This document shows positions 1 to 7,124 of a stretch of DNA of 41,350 bases, piece by piece. The stretch comes from Verrucomicrobiia bacterium (GTDB lineage: Bacteria > Verrucomicrobiota > Verrucomicrobiia > Verrucomicrobiales > DEV007). Both the position numbers and the translations under genes were made by a program. The stretch is taken from positions 1 to 41,350 of the forward strand of contig JAGRPC010000179.1 of the NCBI GenBank assembly GCA_020439925.1. Direction: 5' to 3'. The notes under the pieces are model-generated. The model saw only the letters and a program-made list of their open reading frames with translations. It ran no database searches and had not been told where the DNA came from. Position 1 is the first letter of the stretch; each line of letters starts with the position of its first letter.

Positions 1-648
1 TCCGGCCGAAGCTTCGATGGAGGCGGCATAGCCGCGGTGACGCGGGAGGTCGGCGAGATAGGTGATTCGATTGACATCCTTGGACTGGGTCGGAGAGCGA
101 GCCGACGGCATCGTGAAGTCGGCGTAACAGCCGCTCTCGCGGAGGAGCCCGATCTCCTCGTCGACACCGCAGCCGCGGCCCTCGGGATGGGTGTTGTTCA
201 ACGCCCAGTTGCCATGGATAAAGGCAAAGCGGGTGCGTCCCGAGGGGTCGCGGCAGAGAAGACCATGACGGCTCAGGTCCTCCTTCCCCTGCTCGAGCGC
301 TTCGCGAAGCCCGCCGGGGGTGTCGCGGTCGTGGTGGAGGTGGATCTCGACCTCGCTTCCGGTCTCGTGGCAAAGGTCCGCGATCGGAGCGAGGAGATCG
401 GGATCGTATTGCTCGACCGGGTAGAAGAAGGTGTGTTTCGGGGGATGCCCTCCAGTGTCGCGAAAGGCTTCGATGGATCGGGGAAAGCGCTCCCGCCAGA
501 TTCCCAGCCTCCGAAGGGCGCCGGCCTTGTCGGTGTCGTGAAGCGGCTCGAAATGGTCACAGACGGCGATGAAGACGTGCGTCGGATTCGCTCCCGCCGG
601 GCGGCGGCGCAGCAGGTAAGGCAGGAGCCATTTGTCGAAGGCGCGCAA
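1..648 (-). CDS. Polysaccharide-deacetylase-like protein (partial, runs off left edge)
   Basis: An open frame of 216 codons continues beyond the window edge, so the C-terminus is missing. The translation has a conserved Asp early on (VCDHFEP), then an EIHLHHD segment and a FIHGNW segment, resembling the metal-binding Asp/His-x-x-His arrangement of NodB-type carbohydrate deacetylases and the DUF-type relatives found beside glycosyltransferases. The likely role is hydrolysis of acetyl groups on a glycan, but a non-catalytic relative is possible. The start is uncertain: the frame opens directly after the TGA of the upstream glycosyltransferase, in the same frame, and there is no ATG or GTG before the conserved region, so TTG at 648 is the best start. 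It is probably the last or a late gene of the leftward operon. The family call is from motifs only. Confidence 0.7.
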   Translation of the reverse strand, partial: MRAFDKWLLPYLLRRRPAGANPTHVFIAVCDHFEPLHDTDKAGALRRLGIWRERFPRSIEAFRDTGGHPPKHTFFYPVEQYDPDLLAPIADLCHETGSEVEIHLHHDRDTPGGLREALEQGKEDLSRHGLLCRDPSGRTRFAFIHGNWALNNTHPEGRGCGVDEEIGLLRESGCYADFTMPSARSPTQSKDVNRITYLADLPRHRGYAASIEASAG

Positions 649-672
649 GAGAGGGGGGAGGATGGAGGTCGC

Positions 673-1836
673 TCACCAGCTGCCACTGCTGCCGCGGCGA
701 CAGAGCTGGAGATAATGGAGGAAAGCCTTCGCGGATTGCACTTGCAAGAAGAGGAATCCCGAGGGCACGGAAAAGGCGCGAGAGCGGCGGAGGAGGGGAC
801 TCATACCGACAATTGCGGCGAGGTAGGCGAGGGCCTGGGCGGCGAGTGCGAGCTTGAAAAAGAAGGAGGCGGGAGCAAGGACAAGGGAGCTTCCGAGACA
901 GGCGGCGAGGTAGAGAGGCCCCCCCAGCCTCAGGTATTTGTGGGAAATCAGCTGCCACCAGCAGCGGTTCTTCCAGGGAAGGAGCCAGCCGGGATAGCGG
1001 AAGAGCATCTGGTAGTTGCCGGCGAGGGTCCTCACCTTGCGCCGCTTCTCGTGGCGGGTTTCGAGAGTCTGGGGATCGTAGGCGACGGCGCCCGGTTCGA
1101 AGAGAATGCGCCTACCACGCACCAGCGCCTGCATGGGCACAACCACGTCGTCGATGAGCGTGTCCTCCGGAATGGGATGAAAGTCTTCCCGTCGCATCGC
1201 ATAGATCGCGCCCGTGCAGCCGATCACGGAGTCGCGCCTCGATTCCTCGTGGCGGATCCATTTTTCCAGACGCCAGTAAAGGTCGATTCCGGCAGCGGGC
1301 CCCTCTTCGGAAGGTTCGATTTCGAGGCTGCCGCTCACCGCCGCGGCTTCGGGAGTATCTCGGAGTCGTTGCACGAGGGCGGCAACGGCATTCCGATCGA
1401 AACGTTGCCGGGCGTCTCCGAACACGAGGATTTCCCCCCGGGCGTTGGAGGCGGCGAGATTCAGGGCGGCCGCCTTTCCCTTGCGATCGGCCTGTTCGAG
1501 AAGGCGCAGGGGACACCCGAGGGCGGTTTCGCGGGCCACCGAAGCGGTGGTATCGGTGCAGCCGTCGCAGACCAGGAGGATCTCGCGTTTGCCTCCATAG
1601 TCGCAGGCGGCGAGGTTGCGGAGACGATCCGCGATGCGCGCCTCCTCGTTGTGGACCACGATCACCAGGGTCACGACCGGGAGCGGGCCTTCCTCCATCG
1701 GCGCATTCTTCGGACGCGGAGGAAGAACGAGGTTGAGCAGTCGCAGGAAGACGGGATATCCGGCAAAGGCGAAAATCAGAAGGGCAAAAGCCACCCAGAA
1801 CACCAGGACAGGAATCCAGAGAGCGGTTTCGAACAT
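673..1836 (-). CDS. Membrane glycosyltransferase family 2 (processive-type)
   Basis: This 387-residue protein has an N-terminal membrane helix (about 7–38), a GT-A catalytic domain (about 52–280) and two or three C-terminal hydrophobic segments (about 300–375). Visible GT2 features are the N-terminal VHNEE strand, DGCTD (91–95), an acidic residue in FGDAR (141) and LIDDVVVP with the acceptor-site Asp pair (229–230), followed by a basic KRRKVRT stretch where processive enzymes such as cellulose and hyaluronan synthases carry the Q-x-x-R-W motif. That motif is not perfect, so processivity is inferred. It would transfer sugars from a nucleotide donor at the cytoplasmic face of the inner membrane. 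It lies 38 bases after the adaptor gene and just before the deacetylase-like gene, a pairing seen in poly-N-acetylglucosamine-type glycan loci. Its presence in an exporter operon is unexplained. Confidence 0.88.
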   Translation of the reverse strand: MFETALWIPVLVFWVAFALLIFAFAGYPVFLRLLNLVLPPRPKNAPMEEGPLPVVTLVIVVHNEEARIADRLRNLAACDYGGKREILLVCDGCTDTTASVARETALGCPLRLLEQADRKGKAAALNLAASNARGEILVFGDARQRFDRNAVAALVQRLRDTPEAAAVSGSLEIEPSEEGPAAGIDLYWRLEKWIRHEESRRDSVIGCTGAIYAMRREDFHPIPEDTLIDDVVVPMQALVRGRRILFEPGAVAYDPQTLETRHEKRRKVRTLAGNYQMLFRYPGWLLPWKNRCWWQLISHKYLRLGGPLYLAACLGSSLVLAPASFFFKLALAAQALAYLAAIVGMSPLLRRSRAFSVPSGFLFLQVQSAKAFLHYLQLCRRGSSGSW

Positions 1837-1874
1837 CGGGGAAGAGGCGGAGCGTCGGGGGCTAGGGACGACTT

Positions 1875-2765
1875 TCAGGGCTCGGGTGAGGAAGCGGGCC
1901 GGGGTCCGAGGAAGACGAGCGCGTGTGCCCCGCTTTTCAAGCGGCCCCCGGCATTGTCGATGACCAGCCGGGTCCGGATCGTTTCAGTGGCGGGGTCGAT
2001 CGAGGGAGAGACAAATTCGATGGTGCCCTCGGTCTCGATCCCGTTCTCCTCCCGGTCGGGCGAGAGACTGCTCTGTCCGAGGACACGGACCTTGAGCTTC
2101 TGACCGGTGACGAGAGACGAGGCCTGGATGGCGGGGGCGTGAAAGACGAGGCGCAACCGGTCGATCTGCGCCAGCTTGACGAGAGGTTTGTTAGGCTGCC
2201 CCTCCTGCGGCGCGGTGGCCGATTCGGCGATCTCTCGGTTGATCTCCAGCACGACACCGGCGATGGGGCTGCGGAGGATACGCAGCTCGATCTCGGCATT
2301 GATTTCAGCCACGCGGTATTCGGCGATCTTCCGGGCTTCGTTGGCCAGGTTCAATTGGGCTTCGGCCTTTTTGAGGTCGGCTTCGGCACGCGCCAGCTCG
2401 GTGGAATGGGCGGTTCCGCTTCGTTTCAGTTCGATCAACTTTTCATGCCGGTCGCGCGCCACGGCAAGCTCGGCGGCGGCAAGGTCGATCTCGCCGGTGC
2501 TCTGCGCCTGGATCTTCGCGATGGACAACTGGGCCTCGAGCACGCGGAGGTTGAGATTGAGGAGCGGCTGGCCTTCCTTGACGGGCTCTCCCTCGCTTAC
2601 GCTGATCGCGTCGATCACCCCGGGCTCGGCGGCATTCATTGAAATGCTCCGGTAAGGTTCGAGGTAACCAAGCACGGATACAGGTTCCTCTCCCGCGAGG
2701 AGGCTGCAGGTGAGCACCAGGGGTAGGGCGGAGAAAAGCTTGGAAAGGATTCCGGGATTCTTCAT
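1875..2765 (-). CDS. Periplasmic adaptor (HlyD/RND membrane-fusion-type)
   Basis: The 296-residue product starts at ATG 2765, whose ATGA overlaps the stop of the SecA-like gene, so the two are probably translationally coupled; an upstream in-frame start would intrude into the SecA-like gene. It has a Sec signal peptide (hydrophobic SALPLVLTCSLLAG, no convincing lipobox). Next come a split biotinyl-lipoyl half-motif (GVIDAISVSEGEPVKEGQPL and later RSPIAGVVLEINREIAES), a long helical hairpin rich in Ala, Glu and Lys between them, and a beta-barrel segment containing LVFHAP and LKVRVLG. This order is typical of periplasmic adaptor proteins that link an inner-membrane component to a TolC-type duct. 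No cognate RND pump or ABC exporter is in the window, so the partners are presumably the TolC-like protein and the HlyD-type proteins of the divergent operon. Confidence 0.88.
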   Translation of the reverse strand: MKNPGILSKLFSALPLVLTCSLLAGEEPVSVLGYLEPYRSISMNAAEPGVIDAISVSEGEPVKEGQPLLNLNLRVLEAQLSIAKIQAQSTGEIDLAAAELAVARDRHEKLIELKRSGTAHSTELARAEADLKKAEAQLNLANEARKIAEYRVAEINAEIELRILRSPIAGVVLEINREIAESATAPQEGQPNKPLVKLAQIDRLRLVFHAPAIQASSLVTGQKLKVRVLGQSSLSPDREENGIETEGTIEFVSPSIDPATETIRTRLVIDNAGGRLKSGAHALVFLGPRPASSPEP

Positions 2766-4720
2766 GTGGCGATGGCCTGTCTCGTCTCCTCGAGCCATTT
2801 GTCACGTTCAGCCATGCGGAGCCGGCCTTCGTAGCGCAAGCGTTCCACTTTTCTCTGCACGTCGTCAAACAGGCTTTTCACTTTGCCGGGCAACTCTCCC
2901 CGCGCATCGGCGGGCATGTCGCGGAGTTTTGCGGCGACGGCGGGAGCGTAGGTCTGGAGGATGGCATCGTCTGCCGAGAGGAAAGACTGCGCTGAACCGG
3001 GTTGCCCCTGGCGGGCACCGCGGCCGATGAGCTGGCGGTCGATGCGCACGGATTCGTTTCGCTCGACCGCTATGACATGGAGGCCTCCGGCCGCCTCGGC
3101 TTCCGGGGAGAGGGAGATGTGGGTTCCACGGCCGGCCATGTTGGTGGCGATGAGGACGCTGCGGGCTTCGCCGGCAGTGGCGACGATGGCATCCTCCTCG
3201 GCGTCCTGTTTCGCGCTCAGGACCCGGTGAGGGATCTCCAGGAGGGCGAGTTTCCCGGACAAGCGTTCGCTGTCCCGGATCGTTCGGGTGCCGACGAGGA
3301 CGGGTTGTCCCTTTTTGTGGCGCTGCCGGATATCCTCGAGGATGGCCTCGTCCATCGCCTCGTGATTCACGAAAATACGATCGGGTAGCATGACCCGACG
3401 GCAGGGGCGATGGAGAGGGATCGTCACCACCGGCATGCGGAAAAAACGCCAGAACTCTCCCGAGCTCTCGGAAGCGGTGCCGGTGAGCCCGCAGATGGTG
3501 TCGTAGAGGGCAAAGTAACGCTGGCGGGTGATGCTGGCAGCGGAGCTGTTCTCCGCCCGGACTTCCACTCCTTCCTTGGATTCGACGGCCTGGTGAAGCC
3601 CCTCCCTCCAGGTGCGGTCGGCAAAACGTCTTCCGGTGAACTCGTCGACGATCACGACCTGTTCGTCGATGACGACGTAGTGCTCGTCGCGATGGAAAAA
3701 GTGATCCGCCTTGAGGGCGTTGCGGACATAAGTTTCCCACGGGCGCTTCAATTCCTCCCGTGGGATCGACCCGGGTTCAAGGTGGATCGCGGTCCGGCCC
3801 TCTTCGGTGAGCTCGACGGCACGGCGGTGACGGTCAATGTGAAAATGGGCTCCCTCGTGGAGTCGACGGGCGAGTTCGAGTGCACACCGATAGGGAAGGG
3901 ATGACTCGGGACCCTTCGAAACTTCACTGATGAGGAGCGGGCAGCCCGCTTCGTCGATGAGGACGCTGTCGACCTCGTCGATGATGGCGTAGGCAAGTTT
4001 TCGCTGGCAGGTCGGTGCGGGGACGGCCGGAGCCCCGCGGAGGGCCTGCCGGAGCTCGTCAACGGGAGCGCCGTGGGGGTGACGCATCAGGGCGAGCTGG
4101 TCGCGCATGTAGTCGAATCCGAATTCGTAGCCGACGCCGTAGGTGATATCGCAAGCGTAGGCCTCGCGCTTCTTTTCCGGGGTTCCGTCCATTCCTTCCG
4201 GGAGGAGGCCCACGCTGACGCCGAGGAGATCAAAGACGGGCTTCGAGAAGGCGTGGTCGCGCTCCGCTAGGTAGCGGTTCACGGTCACGACGTGCACACC
4301 TTTGCCGGAGAGAGAGAAGACGAATGCCGGAAGGAGGATGGCGAGGGTCTTGCCTTCCCCCGTCGCCATCTCGGCGATGCCGCCGCGGACGAGGGCGAGT
4401 CCGGCGAGGAGCTGCTCGGGGTAGGGGAAGAGCCCGGTGGCACGGCGCGAGGCCTCGCGGACGAGGGCGAAGGCGATTTCGGTGTCTCGATGACGATCCC
4501 GTGGATTCCGTGTTTCCCCCCAACCTAGCTTCAATTCGGCTGCAGCTTCACGAAGTACGGAGTCGGATCCTTCCCGCAACGACCTTCCGATCTCCTCGAT
4601 TCTTGCGAGGGCACCTTCCTCGTCGCTCGCATGGCGCTCGCGGAAAAGGGATCTGGCGAGCGAATGCACGCTTCCCTGGAGAAAGGCCAGTTTGTCGTAT
4701 TGAGCGAGGAAAGAGGACAT
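2762..4720 (-). CDS. Short SecA-like translocase ATPase (accessory, C-terminally reduced)
   Basis: The protein has 652 residues against roughly 840–900 for housekeeping SecA. Motor motifs are clear: Walker A ATGEGKT (119–125), TVNRYLAERD (147–156), Walker B with DEVDS (248–252) followed by VLIDEA, LTGTA, and in the second motor domain NMAGRGTHI and GRGARQGQPGS, which match the canonical NMAGRGTDI and GRAGRQGDPGS with substitutions. The preprotein-crosslinking region between the Walker B site and LTGTA is present. After the second motor domain only about 75 residues remain; they include QRKVE, which marks the start of the SecA scaffold helix, and then the protein ends. The helical wing, two-helix finger region and C-terminal zinc linker are therefore absent. 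It probably powers export of a dedicated substrate rather than general secretion. It lies 57 bases downstream of the TolC-like gene and overlaps the adaptor gene by four bases. Confidence 0.93.
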   Translation of the reverse strand: MSSFLAQYDKLAFLQGSVHSLARSLFRERHASDEEGALARIEEIGRSLREGSDSVLREAAAELKLGWGETRNPRDRHRDTEIAFALVREASRRATGLFPYPEQLLAGLALVRGGIAEMATGEGKTLAILLPAFVFSLSGKGVHVVTVNRYLAERDHAFSKPVFDLLGVSVGLLPEGMDGTPEKKREAYACDITYGVGYEFGFDYMRDQLALMRHPHGAPVDELRQALRGAPAVPAPTCQRKLAYAIIDEVDSVLIDEAGCPLLISEVSKGPESSLPYRCALELARRLHEGAHFHIDRHRRAVELTEEGRTAIHLEPGSIPREELKRPWETYVRNALKADHFFHRDEHYVVIDEQVVIVDEFTGRRFADRTWREGLHQAVESKEGVEVRAENSSAASITRQRYFALYDTICGLTGTASESSGEFWRFFRMPVVTIPLHRPCRRVMLPDRIFVNHEAMDEAILEDIRQRHKKGQPVLVGTRTIRDSERLSGKLALLEIPHRVLSAKQDAEEDAIVATAGEARSVLIATNMAGRGTHISLSPEAEAAGGLHVIAVERNESVRIDRQLIGRGARQGQPGSAQSFLSADDAILQTYAPAVAAKLRDMPADARGELPGKVKSLFDDVQRKVERLRYEGRLRMAERDKWLEETRQAIAT

Positions 4721-4777
4721 GCTTCTTGCTCGAACCCGTGGGCGGTTTCTGAAAAGGGTGTAGGAAGGAGCTTCGCC

Positions 4778-6874
4778 TTATTCGGAGGAAGATGGGCCCG
4801 GAGTGGCGGTGTCGGGGGGACGACGGAAAGACTTCCCCCGTTTCCCGGGAGGAGAGGGTGAGGCGCTGGGTTCCTTCCCTTGTGCTCCTTCCGAGAGCTG
4901 CAGACGTTCCAGGGCCCCGTTGGGATGGGTTTCATCGGCATCGAGGACGCGGTCGATTCTGACGTTCTCCCGGCGCAGGAGGGTGCCTCGCGCACTCTGA
5001 AGGGAGGTGAAGGTCGCGTTGTAGGAAACGATCGAACGCAGGAACGACTCCTCGGCAATCTGGTTGCGGTCCATGGAGTCGAGGATCAGTTGCAGTTGAG
5101 CGGCGGTGGTCCTTCCCCGGGCGTCATCGGTGTCGATCTCGAGCCGCTCCCGCAGCTGGCGCAATTCTTCACGGGAGGCCTGGAGGGTCGCGTAGCTTCC
5201 CTGCATGTCACGGTAGGAGGACATGAGTTCCCGATAGGAAACGAGCGCCTCCAGAAGGACGATGTCGACGATGGCGCGGAGCCGCGAGGCCTGCTGGCGC
5301 AGTTCGATCTCGCTGCGAAGGAGGCGGGCTCGTTCCGCATCGTTGTCCAGGGGTTGGGAAAACTGAAAGCCAAGCATATAGCCCGTGCCGTCTCCGAACT
5401 GGTTCTCGAAGGCGGCGCCGGCACGGTCCCGGGCTTCGATATCGCCCAGCATGAGGTCAGCGACCAGGTTGAGGGTCGGAAGCTTCTCGTTTTTAAACAC
5501 ATCCCGGCGGATCATGGCGGCACGGAGGGCGTCAAATCCCTGCTGCACTTCGGGTCGGTTGCGGAGAGCATCCTTGGCGACCCTGCGGACGTCGTCGACA
5601 TAGCGGACGAGGAGGGGAGGGGAAACGGGGAGCAGCTCGGTGTTCGAGCCGATGTCTTCGGTCGGGTCGCTGACAAGGGCGCGGAGACGTTCCTCGCTGT
5701 TGCGCACATCCATTTCGGCCCGGTTCAACAGGGCCTGGCGCATCGCGAGAGAGGCCCGGGCGCGCAGTACTTCGCTCTGGAGGGCGTCGAGGTCGGCGCG
5801 TTCTTCGAGCCGTTCGAGGATGGAGGCGGTCTCGCCGGCCAGGTCCCGCGTGAGGAGGAACCGGGCTCGTGCATGGTAGAGCTCCCAATAGGCGTGATCG
5901 ATTTCCAGTAGATGGGAGTCGAGCTGCCTCACGAACTCGGCGTTCGCATTGCGGGTCTCGAGCCGGGCGATCTTGATCTTCGACTGGTTGTAGTGATACC
6001 CCGCACCCTGCAGGAGGGGCTGCACCACGGAAAGAGTGAGGTTCGAGGACCCTTGATGCTGCGGGATGAGAAAGGAAGAATTGCTGCTGAGGGTCGCGAG
6101 ACGATTGGAAAGCGTGATCTGGGCACCCGACGTAAGCTTCTTCCGAACGCCGGCTTCGAGGTAATCCTCGTGTTCGAAGAACCTCGCCGCGGTGTTGCCC
6201 GTGGTCAGCGAGGAACCGACCGGTTCATTTCGGCGATTCAGCCGGCCGTCGAGGAACGTTTCGACATCGAAATCGCCATCCGCCTCCTGCAGACCGGTTT
6301 CGCGGATCAGGGGCAGGTCGCGATAGACCTTGAGATGATGGGAGTGTTCGAGTCCCGTCCGATACAGCTCCTCGAGGGAACGGCGTATCGAGGCGCTGTC
6401 GTTCCAGAGGGGATCGTCCGCCAGGTCCCTCCACACCGTGGGGAACTCCGAGGGAACGGACCCCATGGCAAGCGTGCGGGAACTGCGCAGGTCGGGAGGG
6501 TCCATCCGGTCAACCCTCGCCTCATAACCCTCGTAGATCCGTTCGATGAGCCCCTCGATGTCTTTCTGGGTTGCGCTCGAGAAGCTTTCGTAGCCCGGAA
6601 TCTCCGGAAACCGCTCGACCGAATCGTTTTCCCGCCGATCAAACTCCACCGGTTCGGCCCGGAGGAGGGGAGAGAGAGTGTCGGATTCCGGGTCGACCGA
6701 CGCATCCGAGATTCGCCCGGGGAAGGGGCCCTTCGCCCCGGCGGCGGGCTTCTTCTCAAACCATTTCGAAAAGATCCCCTTGGGTCCCTCTTCCTGAGGG
6801 GCTTGTGCGAACGAAGTGACCACGCCAACCACGCTCATCCAGAGGAGCAGGGCGATGGTGGGACGGCAATTCAT
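4778..6874 (-). CDS. TolC-type outer-membrane efflux/secretion factor
   Basis: The 698-residue protein is the first gene of the leftward operon. I chose ATG 6874 because it opens a normal signal peptide (basic-poor n-region, ALLLWMSVVGVVTS core, AQA cleavage). An in-frame TTG lies seven codons upstream. After an unusual acidic N-terminal extension of about 150 residues, two OEP-type repeats follow: long amphipathic helices rich in Ala, Arg, Glu and Leu, flanking beta segments such as LTLSVVQPLLQGAG and GYMLGFQFSQPLDND. The Q-P-L-L motif after a beta strand is typical of TolC relatives. The C-terminus is a Pro/Ser/Lys-rich tail of about 50 residues. It would form the trimeric duct through the outer membrane and periplasm. 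It is longer than TolC itself (about 470 mature residues) because of both extensions. The extra N-terminal region could bind another component, but that is a guess. Confidence 0.9.
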   Translation of the reverse strand: MNCRPTIALLLWMSVVGVVTSFAQAPQEEGPKGIFSKWFEKKPAAGAKGPFPGRISDASVDPESDTLSPLLRAEPVEFDRRENDSVERFPEIPGYESFSSATQKDIEGLIERIYEGYEARVDRMDPPDLRSSRTLAMGSVPSEFPTVWRDLADDPLWNDSASIRRSLEELYRTGLEHSHHLKVYRDLPLIRETGLQEADGDFDVETFLDGRLNRRNEPVGSSLTTGNTAARFFEHEDYLEAGVRKKLTSGAQITLSNRLATLSSNSSFLIPQHQGSSNLTLSVVQPLLQGAGYHYNQSKIKIARLETRNANAEFVRQLDSHLLEIDHAYWELYHARARFLLTRDLAGETASILERLEERADLDALQSEVLRARASLAMRQALLNRAEMDVRNSEERLRALVSDPTEDIGSNTELLPVSPPLLVRYVDDVRRVAKDALRNRPEVQQGFDALRAAMIRRDVFKNEKLPTLNLVADLMLGDIEARDRAGAAFENQFGDGTGYMLGFQFSQPLDNDAERARLLRSEIELRQQASRLRAIVDIVLLEALVSYRELMSSYRDMQGSYATLQASREELRQLRERLEIDTDDARGRTTAAQLQLILDSMDRNQIAEESFLRSIVSYNATFTSLQSARGTLLRRENVRIDRVLDADETHPNGALERLQLSEGAQGKEPSASPSPPGKRGKSFRRPPDTATPGPSSSE

Positions 6875-7124
6875 CGGTCTGACAGAGTCCGGCAATCACT
6901 TCGGGCAAGCCTGACCGGCCCGGGAATTATCCTGGCCCTCCCGCAGGGAGGTTTCCCTTGCACGTTTACCCGCCTCCGGCAACCTGAATCTTGGAGGTCG
7001 GCGGAGCCTTCCGCCGGGCGGGATAGGCATTTGTCAACGAAGGGGCGGCGTGATAAACTTTTCACTTCCGCGTCAGCCGCTTCCGGCGGTTCCGTCATGC
7101 GGTCGTACCAGGGCGAACCGGAGT
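6875..7124. promoter_or_regulatory. Divergent control region between the two exporter operons
   Basis: This 250-base region separates the leftward TolC-like operon from the rightward HlyD/M50 operon, so both may be controlled together. It contains two perfect inverted repeats: 6937–6951 (CCTCCC, GCA, GGGAGG) and 6999–7016 (seven-base arms CGGCGGA/TCCGCCG around GCCT). The second ends 14 bases upstream of the rightward promoter candidate. Either could be an operator or a transcript hairpin. On the minus strand a GATAAT-like −10 box lies near 6926–6931, but I see no matching −35 box. Confidence 0.5.
7031..7059 (+). promoter_or_regulatory. Candidate sigma70-type promoter of the rightward operon
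   Basis: TTGTCA (7031–7036, five of six consensus bases) is followed after 17 bases by TAAACT (7054–7059, four of six). Transcription would begin near 7066. That rules against the in-frame GTG at 7050 as start of the next gene and favours ATG 7125. It is a sequence match only. Confidence 0.45.

Noticed and set aside
37..2103. A 688-codon open frame on the plus strand opposite the deacetylase, GT2 and adaptor genes
   Set aside because: Its translation is low-complexity Gly/Glu/Arg sequence without any family motif, while the opposite strand encodes three proteins with clear motifs. Long antisense frames are expected at this GC content.
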